This document shows, piece after piece, positions 54,326 through 63,349 of a DNA stretch of 64,000 nucleotides. Where the stretch lies: contig CAVXTQ010000001.1 in assembly GCA_963764675.1 (NCBI GenBank), positions 124,001-188,000 of the forward strand. The letters run 5' to 3'. The position numbers and the translations under genes were made by a program. The notes beneath the pieces are model-generated. The model worked only from the letters and a program-made list of their open reading frames with translations. It had not been told where the DNA came from and searched no databases. Every line of letters starts with the position of its first letter. Position 1 is the first letter of the stretch. This DNA comes from Acidiferrum sp963764675 (GTDB taxonomy: Bacteria; Acidobacteriota; Terriglobia; Acidiferrales; UBA7541).

Positions 54326-54799
54326 ATGCTCATAATTCGTGCTGCCTGTGTCAGCGATGTGCCGTTGCTGTTGAGATTCTTCCGCGAATTGGCGGAGTAC
54401 GAGCACCAACTCGACGCGGTGGTCATCGAGGAAGAGACCCTGGTCAGGGATGGCTTTGGAGCTCAACCAAAGTTCCGCAGCCTGATCGCGGAATGGGACG
54501 GACAAGCGATTGGCTATGCGCTCTTCTTTGGCTTTTATTCAACCTGGAAAGGCTTCGGTATCTTCCTCGAGGACCTCTTTGTGCGGGAAGCGTTTCGCGG
54601 TCGAGGGATAGGAAGAGCGATTCTATCTGAGGTTGCTCGTATTGCCCGGCAGGAAGGCTCCTATGGTATTCGTTGGGAAGTATTGGGTTGGAATGAGTCG
54701 GCAATTAAATTCTACAAGTCATTGGGTGGCGAGTTTTTCGATGAATGGAGACAAGTCCTCTTAGAAGGAGACGCATTGAATAGACTCGCCGACGGATAG
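54326..54799 (+). CDS. GNAT-family N-acetyltransferase
   Basis: A 157-residue acetyltransferase. The start at ATG 54326 (LIIRAACVSDVPLLLRFFRELAEYE) is supported by GGAGA eight bases before it; ATG 54311 would add five residues. The acetyl-CoA loop is VREAFRGRGIGRAILSEVARIA (RxxGxG), preceded by the beta-4 strand FGIFLEDLF and followed by RWEVLGWNESAIKFYKSLGG, the pattern of spermidine/spermine- and diamine-acetyltransferase-like members. The amine substrate is not certain. Confidence 0.92.
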   Translation: MLIIRAACVSDVPLLLRFFRELAEYEHQLDAVVIEEETLVRDGFGAQPKFRSLIAEWDGQAIGYALFFGFYSTWKGFGIFLEDLFVREAFRGRGIGRAILSEVARIARQEGSYGIRWEVLGWNESAIKFYKSLGGEFFDEWRQVLLEGDALNRLADG

Positions 54800-54994
54800 C
54801 TGTCCAGAAATCCATTCGCACTTGAGCAGCGACGACCAAAACTCCCGAGAAGTCACATTACCGGAGAACTACCGAAGGGCTCTGGCGGGCGAGGTCATTT
54901 GTCCGGCAGCGTCAATCGGACATTATGTACATTCACTAGCGGGCAAAACCGATTCGCGAGAACGAAGTGGGAGTGAACAGTTGCAGAGGTGGCC

Positions 54995-55327
54995 ATGTAC
55001 TTCAGCGTGCCGCGAGTATCTGTCCTGGTGTCATTAGTCGTGATTTGTCTTGTCGCAAACGCTCAGGCGCCCGAGCCACAGATTACGGGACGCGTGGTTC
55101 GTGCGGATAACGGCCTTCCGATCGAGGGTGCTGCAATCGAACTGGAGCCAGCCTTTGCCATGCAGGGGAACGGGCAACTTCAGACCGCGTTAACGGACAG
55201 CCATGGGCAGTATCGCGCAGGTATGGCTCCTTCGAGAGACGGGAGCAGTCAACGAGCACTTCTCGACAAACCCAATGTCCGACTGTATGTGAACAGGTCT
55301 GGTAGTAGGTCGCTAACTCCTGCGTAG
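54995..55327 (+). CDS. Short exported protein with a carboxypeptidase-regulatory-like domain, probably truncated
   Basis: A 110-residue frame from ATG 54995. A signal peptide (VSVLVSLVVICLVANAQA) is followed by ITGRVVRADNGLPIEGAAIELEPAF and TDSHGQYR, the first strands of a carboxypeptidase-regulatory beta-sandwich. The expected continuation (RF-x-x-LPPGxY) is absent; after QYR the protein turns into a composition without family character. Either the domain is degenerate or a frame break near 55220 removes the rest. It converges with the tricorn-like gene. Confidence 0.5.
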   Translation: MYFSVPRVSVLVSLVVICLVANAQAPEPQITGRVVRADNGLPIEGAAIELEPAFAMQGNGQLQTALTDSHGQYRAGMAPSRDGSSQRALLDKPNVRLYVNRSGSRSLTPA

Positions 55328-55392
55328 TCGGCTTATCGGAAACTGGCCCACCAAAAAGGAGAGGGGGCACTGCCTTCGGGTATGTCACGACG

Positions 55393-58300
55393 TCACCGAC
55401 TCACGCTCGGATACCTCGGGCGCGGCGGCAATCCTTTGTAATTCTTCAGCGCTTCCTTTGCGAGCTCGATGGCCTTTTCCAGTTGCGGATCGTGGCCGCT
55501 GACCACCAGGTCCGGCCGCTGCGGAACGACGTAATCCGGATCGACGCCGTGATTTTCGACGATCCACTCGCCATTGTTGTCGGTGCTCCAGAAAGCGAAG
55601 CCCGGCGCGGTGACGAATCCACCATCGCGCAGCGGCTGGCCGTTTCCGATTCCCACCAGTCCGCCCCAGGTTCGCTCGCCGACGATGGGTCCGATCTTCT
55701 CGCGGCGGAAGAACCACGGGAACGCGTCGCCGCCCGAGCCTGCTAGTTCGTTGACGATCATTACTTTAGGGCCATAAATTCCCACCGGCGGCCACGGCAC
55801 ATCTTTTGTGTCGCGCGGGGCCACAACGGCGAGCAGTTGGCGCTTTAGTTTTTCGGTGTAGAAGTCCGGAATCTGTCCTCCCGAGTTGTCGCGCTCGTCG
55901 ACGATCATGCCGTCTTTGTCGAGTTGTGCGTCGAGCGCTTTGTCGAATTCGATTACGCCGGGAATGGTGGTGTCGGGAACGTGCATGTAGCCGATGCGGC
56001 CGCCGGTCGCTTCTTCCACTTTCTTGCGATTTGCGTTGATCCAACCTAAGTAGCGGACACCGTTTTCGTTGCCGGTGGGCTTCACAGTGACTTCCCATGC
56101 GCCGTCGCTGCTGGGCTTACTGTTCAGCTTCAAGGTGACGATTTTTCCGGCGAGGTTTTGGAAATACGCGTAGACGTCGCGCGAGGTTTTTGCCTCAACG
56201 CCATTCACGGCGATGAGGTAGTCGCCGGCCTTCGCTTTGATTCCAGGTTCCGTGAGCGGTGAGCGCGTGGCTTCGCTCCAGTTTTCGCCGGGGTAGATTT
56301 TCGCGATGCGGTAGTAGCCGCCGTCGGCTTCAAAGTCGACACCCAGCAGCCCCACGCCGATGTGTGGATATTGCGGCTGATCTCCGCCGCCCACGTAGGT
56401 ATGCGAAGTGCTGAGTTCGGCGATCATTTCGCCAATCAGGTAGTTCAAATCGGCGCGATGCGCGACCCAGGGCAGCAGCGCCTCGTAGCGCTTGCCGATC
56501 TGTTCCCAGTCGTGCCCGGTCATTTTCGGATCCCAGTAAAAATCGCGCTCGATGCGCCAGGCCTCGTGAAGGATCTGTTTCCATTCTTCGCGCGGATCGA
56601 TTTGCACCTGCAATCCGGAAAGATCGAGCTTGCCTTGGCCGACTTTCGCTTTGCCGGGCTCGGCGTCTTGAATGCCATAAACCGGCCCGGCCTTGTAGAT
56701 GACTTTCTTGCCGTCCTTGTCCAGGTCGTAGCCGTCGATGCCCGCCAACAGCTCTTTGTCCTCGCGCTTTTCCAGGTCGTAGACGTGAAGAACGTTGCGC
56801 GGATCCTGGTCGTGTTCAGTCCCCTGCGCGCGCGCTTCCGGCGGTTGCGCCAGGTAGAAGAGCTTTCCCTTGCGGACCTCGAGATTGCCGTAAATACCGG
56901 ACGCGATCGGTGCGGGCGCAACGCGGGTTTCGATGCCTGCGAGGTCCACTTGAATTGGCTTGGGGGGTTCTTCTTTCTTTTCGTCTTTCTTTGATTCTTC
57001 TTTGCTGTCTTTGCCGGCGGCCTTGGTGTCGTCTTTCTTGGCGTCGGCCTTCTCGTCCTTCTTGTCTTTCTTGTCTTTATCCTTGTCCTTGCCCTTGTCG
57101 TCTTTGTCGGCGGCTTTTTCCTCGTCGCTCTGTGGTTTGAAGGGAGAGGCTTCGTCGGCCTTGAGCGATAGCGCAAACACTCCGTCCGTACTGTAGTAGT
57201 TGAAGCGCTGGTCGAGCTGGCCGATGCTGGGGAAGAAGTAGCGTTGCGAGAGGAAGAACACGTACTTGCCGTCGGGATCGAAAACCGGATTGGAGTCGTT
57301 GTAAAAGCCGTCCGAGATCTTGGTCGTCTTCTTTTGTTCGAGCGTATACAGGTACATCTGACCCGCACCGCGCCGGTCGGCTTTGGAATAAGCGATCCAC
57401 AAGCTGTCGGCAGACCAACTCCCGTCGGCGATGTCGGCATATTCGCCTTCGTCCACCTGAGCGGGCTTCTTTTCATCGACGCCGATCCACCACAGCCGGT
57501 GCAGTTTGTCCCAATAGAGCAGTTTCTTGCTGTCGGGCGACCACACCGGGCCGTAGCGATACACGCCACCGTCCGAAGTGACCCGCGTTTCCTCGCCGCC
57601 CATCTGCGGCCGCGTGTAAATCTCGTACTCGCCGGTTTTGTCCGATAGATAGGCGACCCACTTTCCATCCGGAGACCAAGCCGGATTGAGTTCGTGGACG
57701 CTGGAATTGTCGGTCGTCAGCGTGCGAATGCTGCCATGCTCCGCCGGAACGGTGAAAATGTTGCCGCGGGCTTCCAGCACCGCGCGCGCGCCGGATGGAG
57801 AGAGTCCAAAGCTTCCGATGTTCTTGGTCACATTCTTTAACTCGGGTCGTGCTTCCAGATCCTCTGCGCGCACTTCGATGGGGATGTTGCGCGTGCTCCC
57901 GCTTTGGAAGCTGTACTCGTAGAGCAGGCCACCATTTTCATACACCACCGCGTCCGGTCCCAGGCTCGGCCACTTGATGTCGTACTCTTTGTAGTCGGTG
58001 AGCTTCTTCGTCTGTTTCGTTTCCAGATCGTAGCTGAACAGGTTCATCACGCCGTCGCGGTCGCTGATGAAATAGATGGTGTTCCCGTGCCACATGGGAA
58101 ACATATCCATGCCGTTCGCTTTAGGAAGTTCTTCGTAGGTGTTCTTTTTCAAATCGTAGATGGCGATCGGCAGGCTCCAGCCGCCGCGATAGCGCTTCCA
58201 GGTGCGATTTTCCTGCGATGTCTCGAGATATGCGATTTTGTTTCCATCGGGCGAGAACGTGGTGAGGTCTCCGCGCGGCACGGGCAGCACTTTGGGCATG

Positions 58301-58791
58301 CCACCTTGCGGTGAAACCAGAAACAATCGCGTGGTCCGCTGCGGAGGCGCGCTGATGCGGTCTGAGCGGAACAATATGTTTTTTCCGTCCGGCGTCCAGC
58401 CGAGCACGATATCCGCTGAGGGGTGGAACGTGAGCCGCTTCGGCTCGCCGCCATCGGCAGCCACGACGTACACATCCGGGTTCCCGTCGTAGAACGCGGT
58501 GAAGGCGATCCACTTTCCATCCGGAGAGAATTTGGGATAGAGCTTGTCTCCCGCGCCCGACGTCAGCCGGCGCGCCGCGCCTCCTTGGCGCGATGCCGTC
58601 CACAGGTCCCCGGCGTAGGAGAACACCACCGCGTCTTTCGAGATGTCGGCGTAGCGCAACAGCTTCGTGGGCCCAGACGGCGCTTGCTCCGCCCGCGGGG
58701 TCGCCCCGCCTTGCACTCCTGAATGGATACTTAGCAGCAGGCCAACGAAGATCGCCGCGCACACACTCGCCCGAACAAGCAACTTGCCCAT
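55393..58791 (-). CDS. Tricorn-like S41 family peptidase
   Basis: A 1,132-residue exported protease. ATG 58791 follows GGGGAAGGAA; a signal peptide (LLVRASVCAAIFVGLLLSIHSG) comes next. Then come WD40-like PD40 propeller blades (KLYPKFSPDGKWIAFTAFYDGNPDVYVVAADGG, LNPAWSPDGKWVAYLSDKTGEYEIYT), a core domain (HEAWRIERDFYWDPKMTGHDW), a His in ELSTSHTYVGGGD, a PDZ domain (GDYLIAVNGVEAKTSRDVY) and the S41 core with IGYMHVPD, the nucleophile Ser in NELAGSGGDAFPW near residue 1019, and ENHGVDPDYVV. Between the two propeller halves and the core, about residues 555-612 form a linker almost purely of Lys, Asp and Glu. Archaeal tricorn degrades proteasome products; this secreted relative likely handles periplasmic peptides. 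Confidence 0.9.
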   Translation of the reverse strand: MGKLLVRASVCAAIFVGLLLSIHSGVQGGATPRAEQAPSGPTKLLRYADISKDAVVFSYAGDLWTASRQGGAARRLTSGAGDKLYPKFSPDGKWIAFTAFYDGNPDVYVVAADGGEPKRLTFHPSADIVLGWTPDGKNILFRSDRISAPPQRTTRLFLVSPQGGMPKVLPVPRGDLTTFSPDGNKIAYLETSQENRTWKRYRGGWSLPIAIYDLKKNTYEELPKANGMDMFPMWHGNTIYFISDRDGVMNLFSYDLETKQTKKLTDYKEYDIKWPSLGPDAVVYENGGLLYEYSFQSGSTRNIPIEVRAEDLEARPELKNVTKNIGSFGLSPSGARAVLEARGNIFTVPAEHGSIRTLTTDNSSVHELNPAWSPDGKWVAYLSDKTGEYEIYTRPQMGGEETRVTSDGGVYRYGPVWSPDSKKLLYWDKLHRLWWIGVDEKKPAQVDEGEYADIADGSWSADSLWIAYSKADRRGAGQMYLYTLEQKKTTKISDGFYNDSNPVFDPDGKYVFFLSQRYFFPSIGQLDQRFNYYSTDGVFALSLKADEASPFKPQSDEEKAADKDDKGKDKDKDKKDKKDEKADAKKDDTKAAGKDSKEESKKDEKKEEPPKPIQVDLAGIETRVAPAPIASGIYGNLEVRKGKLFYLAQPPEARAQGTEHDQDPRNVLHVYDLEKREDKELLAGIDGYDLDKDGKKVIYKAGPVYGIQDAEPGKAKVGQGKLDLSGLQVQIDPREEWKQILHEAWRIERDFYWDPKMTGHDWEQIGKRYEALLPWVAHRADLNYLIGEMIAELSTSHTYVGGGDQPQYPHIGVGLLGVDFEADGGYYRIAKIYPGENWSEATRSPLTEPGIKAKAGDYLIAVNGVEAKTSRDVYAYFQNLAGKIVTLKLNSKPSSDGAWEVTVKPTGNENGVRYLGWINANRKKVEEATGGRIGYMHVPDTTIPGVIEFDKALDAQLDKDGMIVDERDNSGGQIPDFYTEKLKRQLLAVVAPRDTKDVPWPPVGIYGPKVMIVNELAGSGGDAFPWFFRREKIGPIVGERTWGGLVGIGNGQPLRDGGFVTAPGFAFWSTDNNGEWIVENHGVDPDYVVPQRPDLVVSGHDPQLEKAIELAKEALKNYKGLPPRPRYPSVSR

Positions 58792-59032
58792 GTTCCTTCC
58801 CCCCATCCCTGCTATTTTTGCGAAATCACGGCCCGGATCGTTAAACGGAAATACACACCCCAACCGCTTATGATAAAGACGTATCTTGCCGCAAAAGGTT
58901 TCCTAGAGGTAACGCCGCATCTGACCCCGTTCCGCGCTCTTTTTCAGCCGTGGTATCATCATCCGGCGTCCCCGTGTCTGCCAAGCAAAATGTTGTTCCG
59001 TGGCCCTCGCTCACCGCTTCGGGAGCACCCCG

Positions 59033-60895
59033 ATGAGCTTCCGGACGAAGGTGTTTCTGATCTTCGTGGTTACCATTCTGGCCACCGTTTCCGTGATGGC
59101 TTATGGCGTCACGCGATACGTGGGGGCGGCCTTTGAGGAGTCCGACAAGGAGCGCACCGAGGCTATCGTCGCCCAATTCCAGAAGGAATTTGCCCAGCGC
59201 GGAGATCAGATCGTCTCGCAGGTGAGAAACATCGCCGACGCCGAGATTACGATGAAGGTAGCGCTCGACCTGGCGACGCGAACCCTGGATCAATCCATTT
59301 TCTTCCACGATGCAAATGGCGCGGCGCAGGACCACAACCTCGACTTCGTCGAATTCGTCAGTTGGGATGGCACACTGATTTCCTCCGCGCAATATCCCTC
59401 GCGCGTCGGTCACAAGAACGATTGGGTTACGCTGAAAAAAGACTGGAATGAATCCGGCGCATTCTTGAAAAGGGAGGAGCTGCCTGACGGCGTCGAACTC
59501 TCCCTCACGGCGGTTCGTTCGCTCTCCGGCGGCAACGATAAGTATCTGTACATCATCGGCGGGCAGCGCATGGACAAGAATTTCCTCTCGACGCTCGTTC
59601 TCCCCTCCGGCATGCGCGCGCTTCTCTATCGCAACCTGGATTCCGCGTTTATTCCCGCCGCGCTGACTGACACCAAGGGCGCCATCGATCAGCCCGAGCG
59701 CCTCCAGCCGGTCATTGAGCAGATCCGCAGGCAGCCGCAGTCGCTGGTAACCACCATCAATTGGAATTCCGACGCTGCTTCGGCGGAAACCTTCCACGCA
59801 ATTCCGTTGCCCGGCCGCAACAATGAGCTTCTGGGTGTTCTCCTGGTTGGAAGCTCGCGCAAGGAATTGGTTGTCCTCACCCAACGGATCTACACGATTG
59901 CCGCGGCGGTTGCCGCGGTGGCGTTGCTGATCGGGCTCTTCATCAGCTTGTGGGTCGCCGCGCGCATCACTCGCCCGGTCGAGCAGCTTGTGGAAGGCGC
60001 TCGCGAAGTCGCTGCCGGCCGCTGGGAAACGCGCGTCGATGTGCGCAGTGCCGACGAGATCGGCCAGCTCGGCACCGCCTTCAACGATATGACCCGCACG
60101 CTGGCAACGCAGCGCGAACGCTTGCTCCAGACCGAACGGGTCGCCGCATGGCGTGAGTTGGCGCGCCGCCTTGCTCACGAGCTGCGCAATCCGCTCTTTC
60201 CGCTGCAAATCACGGTGGAGAATTTGCAGCGCGCTCGCCAACTGGACGCCAAACAGTTTCTGGAAGTTTTCAACGAATCGACCGCCACGCTGAAAGCCGA
60301 GCTCACCAATCTCAACACCATCGTCGGCCGCTTCAGCGACTTCTCAAAAATGCCTGCGCCGCAATTTGCCAAGGTGGATGTCAACGAAGCGCTCCGCAAT
60401 ATCATCCGGCTGTTCGAGCCACAATTTAGCGTTGTTGGCAAGCCCACGATTACGCCGGAGTATTTTCTTACTGAGCCGTTGCCGGAAATCGACGCCGACG
60501 CCGTGCTCTTGCATCGCGCATTTCAGAACCTGGTGCTGAACGCGTTGGACGCCATGCCCTCGGGCGGCACGCTCACGTTGCGAACTACCCAACAGAAGGG
60601 CGCGGTTCGCATAGAAGTGGCGGATACCGGCACCGGTCTCACGGCGGAAGAATGCGCGCGCCTCTTCACGCCGTACTACACCACCAAGCACCAGGGCACG
60701 GGGCTGGGCCTCGCCATCGTGCAGTCGGTGGTCAGCGATCATCACGGATCGATCAGCGTATCGAGTGAAGAAGGCCACGGCACCACGTTCCGCATCGAAT
60801 TGCCGCAGCGGCAAGCCAATCAGCCCGCAGCGCCGCGCGAAGACGCGGGCGCGTCCAAGATCCCGCCGCCGAAATTCGCAGCGGCTTCTGATTGA
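59033..60895 (+). CDS. Membrane sensor histidine kinase (NtrY-like)
   Basis: A 620-residue sensor. ATG 59033 precedes an N-terminal membrane helix (VFLIFVVTILATVSVMAYG). A periplasmic domain of about 270 residues follows, then a second helix (IYTIAAAVAAVALLIGLFISLW), HAMP (ARITRPVEQLVEGAREVAAGRWETRVD), HisKA with the phospho-acceptor near His382 (RRLAHELRNPLFPLQI), N-box NLVLNALDAMPSGG, G1 DTGTGLTAEE and G2 GTGLGLAIVQSVV. It overlaps the response-regulator gene by four bases and surely forms a pair with it. The signal is unknown; NtrY-type kinases are often linked to nitrogen or envelope signals. Confidence 0.95.
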   Translation: MSFRTKVFLIFVVTILATVSVMAYGVTRYVGAAFEESDKERTEAIVAQFQKEFAQRGDQIVSQVRNIADAEITMKVALDLATRTLDQSIFFHDANGAAQDHNLDFVEFVSWDGTLISSAQYPSRVGHKNDWVTLKKDWNESGAFLKREELPDGVELSLTAVRSLSGGNDKYLYIIGGQRMDKNFLSTLVLPSGMRALLYRNLDSAFIPAALTDTKGAIDQPERLQPVIEQIRRQPQSLVTTINWNSDAASAETFHAIPLPGRNNELLGVLLVGSSRKELVVLTQRIYTIAAAVAAVALLIGLFISLWVAARITRPVEQLVEGAREVAAGRWETRVDVRSADEIGQLGTAFNDMTRTLATQRERLLQTERVAAWRELARRLAHELRNPLFPLQITVENLQRARQLDAKQFLEVFNESTATLKAELTNLNTIVGRFSDFSKMPAPQFAKVDVNEALRNIIRLFEPQFSVVGKPTITPEYFLTEPLPEIDADAVLLHRAFQNLVLNALDAMPSGGTLTLRTTQQKGAVRIEVADTGTGLTAEECARLFTPYYTTKHQGTGLGLAIVQSVVSDHHGSISVSSEEGHGTTFRIELPQRQANQPAAPREDAGASKIPPPKFAAASD

Positions 60896-62310
60896 CGCAG
60901 GACTTACGATTGCCACGTAAAGCCCATCTCCTGATCGTCGACGACAACCCCAACACGCTTGCGTCGCTATCTCGTGCCTTTCGACTCGCCGGACACGAAG
61001 CCACGGTTTGCGACAATGCCGCTCGCGCCGTCGAGCTTCTCAAGACCGAAACGTTCGACCTCATCTTGTCCGATGTGGTGATGCCCGGTAAAAGCGGACT
61101 GGAGCTCCTCGAAGATCTAAAGAAAGGCGGGCTAAAAACGCCGATCGTCCTCGTTTCCGGTCAAGCCAACATTGAAATGGCTGTCCGCGCCACCAAGCTG
61201 GGTGCGCTGGATTTTCTCGAGAAGCCGTCGTCTACTGACAAACTTCTTGTCACCATCGAAAACGCCCTCCGGCTGTCGCGGCTTCAGGATGAAAATCGTG
61301 AGCTGCGCGACCGTTTGGGAAAACACGAGCTGGTCGGCTCAGGCCCGGCGATGAGTAAGCTCCTAGCTCAGATCGACCGCGTCGCCGCCAGCGAAACTCG
61401 CGTCTGCATCCTCGGCGAGACTGGCACCGGCAAAGAGCTTGTCGCGCGCGCCATTCACGAGAAATCCCCGCGCCACGAAAACTCTTTCATCACTCTCAAC
61501 TGCGCCGCCGTTCCCGCCGAACTCATCGAGTCGGAGCTCTTCGGCCACGAAAAAGGCGCGTTCACCGGCGCGGCCGCCAAACATCTCGGGAAATTCGAGC
61601 AAGCCGATGGCGGCACTCTGTTTCTTGACGAAATCGGCGACATGCCCGTCGCCATGCAGGCCAAGCTCCTGCGCGTTTTGGAAGAAGGCGAGGTCGAGCG
61701 TGTTGGTGGAGACAAACCCATCCGCGTGAACGTCCGCGTCCTCGTGGCCACGCACCGCAATCTCGAAGATCTCGTCAAGCAGAATGGTTTTCGCCGCGAC
61801 CTGTTCCACCGCATCTATGTTTTTCCGCTGATCCTGCCTCCGTTGCGTGAGCGCTTGGAGGATTTCCCCGCGCTGGTGGAGCATTTTGCCCGGCAGGTGG
61901 CGGCGCAGAATGGATGGAAAGAGAAAGTGTTCGCGGCCGAGGCTATCGCGGAGCTGCAGCGCTACGCCTGGCCCGGCAACATTCGTGAGCTGCGCAATGT
62001 CGTCGAGCGCCTCGTGCTTCTTGCTGCTGGAGAATCCGTTACCGCGGCCGATGTGCAGCTCGTTTTACCGGCGGCGTCAGCTGGGCAGTCCGGAAGCGAC
62101 GCCGCGACCAGCGCCACGGACGCGCTGCACACCGGCACGCTCGCCGAGCGCGCTGAAGCCTTTGAAAGGGAAGTGCTGCTCGCGGAAATTCGCCGCAACA
62201 GCTTTCACATGACCAACGTTGCCCGCGCCCTCGGCCTTGAGCGCAGCCACCTGTACAAAAAATGCCAGCAGTTGGGAATCGACCTTCAATCGCTCCGCAA
62301 ACCAACCTAA
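60892..62310 (+). CDS. Sigma-54-dependent response regulator (NtrC/NtrX family)
   Basis: A 472-residue regulator. The receiver domain (about 10-125) has the acidic pair VDDN, phospho-acceptor Asp61 in LILSDVVMPGK and the Lys in DFLEKPSS. The AAA+ domain (about 150-380) has Walker A GETGTGKE, the sigma-54 contact loop EKGAFTGAA, Walker B GTLFLDEIGDMP and the arginine-finger region FRRDLFHRI. A Fis-type HTH ends the protein (NSFHMTNVARALGLERSHLYKKCQQLGI). The start is TTG 60892 overlapping the kinase stop (TTGA), or TTG 60910. Target promoters need sigma-54. Confidence 0.95.
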   Translation: MTQDLRLPRKAHLLIVDDNPNTLASLSRAFRLAGHEATVCDNAARAVELLKTETFDLILSDVVMPGKSGLELLEDLKKGGLKTPIVLVSGQANIEMAVRATKLGALDFLEKPSSTDKLLVTIENALRLSRLQDENRELRDRLGKHELVGSGPAMSKLLAQIDRVAASETRVCILGETGTGKELVARAIHEKSPRHENSFITLNCAAVPAELIESELFGHEKGAFTGAAAKHLGKFEQADGGTLFLDEIGDMPVAMQAKLLRVLEEGEVERVGGDKPIRVNVRVLVATHRNLEDLVKQNGFRRDLFHRIYVFPLILPPLRERLEDFPALVEHFARQVAAQNGWKEKVFAAEAIAELQRYAWPGNIRELRNVVERLVLLAAGESVTAADVQLVLPAASAGQSGSDAATSATDALHTGTLAERAEAFEREVLLAEIRRNSFHMTNVARALGLERSHLYKKCQQLGIDLQSLRKPT

Positions 62311-62321
62311 ATTCGTTGTGC

Positions 62322-63230
62322 CTACAAATTCCCCACGACTTTCCTCGCCAACCCGACGACCTCATCCAAGCCGCACGGGCACTGCGTGTACGTGATTCTC
62401 AGTAATTTGTCGCCTTTCCTCACCATCAGGATTGCTCCCGCCGCGTCGAATGCCTCGTCTCCCAGGCCCGGAACATTTCGCGTCGCCATCGGCCCCAAGC
62501 GGTTCAGCATGCCTTTGGTCAGGTTCATCTGAAACTGCGCATTGTTGTCGTCCACAGTGAACGCAACCACCGCGGTCTCCCCCGGATGCTCGCTCGAATT
62601 CCCGCTGGGAGCTCCGCCGCCCTTTAGCATCGTCTTGCCGAAACTCTCCATCCTTTCCTGATCAGCCTTGCTCATCTGGCTCGTTTGGTTCTTGTTGAGC
62701 TGCGTCGCATGCTTCATCGTCAGCTCCGCGGCGTCTCCCTCGACGGTATACACGCATCCGGCGCTACCCTCCGCGCCGGAATCCGCATGCGCCACGGGCA
62801 TTCCGATCGCCGCGCTTACATCATCCTTCGACAACCACTGGCAGCCGTCTACCCCGCGCAGTGCCGAGGAATGCCTCTCTTCCGAAGGTATCTTGAAACC
62901 CATTTCTCGCGCCTTCTGCCGGACGCGGTATCCGATGTACATCACCGATCCCACGCCAATCGCACCGAGCAAAAAAATCACCGCCGCGACAATCAGCAGA
63001 ATCTTGACGAGTGCGCCGCCACCTCCGCTCGCTGCCACCTGCGCCCCTTGTGCAGCAGGTGGTGTTATTGGCGCTGGCGGTGCCACCTGTGTCGCGGGGG
63101 GAGTCCCCAGCGGTGCACTTTGCGCGGGCGCAGAAGATGCCGGCGCCTGCCCAACCTTGGTGCCACACTTCGCGCAAAACGCTTGCGCATCGCCCAATGC
63201 CGTGCCGCAATTTCTACAGAAACCAGCCAT
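62322..63230 (-). CDS. Zinc-ribbon membrane protein of unknown function
   Basis: A 302-residue protein. Residues 1-27 form a zinc ribbon (FCRNCGTALGDAQAFCAKCG, CxxC...CxxC). A Pro/Ala-rich linker to about residue 70 and one membrane helix (LVKILLIVAAVIFLLGAIGVGSVMYIGY) follow. The C-terminal 190 residues are extracytoplasmic and contain CQWLSKDDVSAAIGMPVAHADSG and EGSAGCVYTVEG, a pattern like DUF3558-type lipoprotein domains, plus a QCPCG near the end. No enzyme motif visible. It converges with the response-regulator gene with 11 bases between stops. Confidence 0.7.
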   Translation of the reverse strand: MAGFCRNCGTALGDAQAFCAKCGTKVGQAPASSAPAQSAPLGTPPATQVAPPAPITPPAAQGAQVAASGGGGALVKILLIVAAVIFLLGAIGVGSVMYIGYRVRQKAREMGFKIPSEERHSSALRGVDGCQWLSKDDVSAAIGMPVAHADSGAEGSAGCVYTVEGDAAELTMKHATQLNKNQTSQMSKADQERMESFGKTMLKGGGAPSGNSSEHPGETAVVAFTVDDNNAQFQMNLTKGMLNRLGPMATRNVPGLGDEAFDAAGAILMVRKGDKLLRITYTQCPCGLDEVVGLARKVVGNL

Positions 63231-63349
63231 GAGTTACCCCCTGAGTTGTTCCGCGCTATTCCAAGCCAACGTTCTCGATGAGCATCCTGACAGACACCAG
63301 CTCGCCGGGGCAAGCATTGGCCCCCGTCGCCGTCAGGCGTAGCGCGCGG

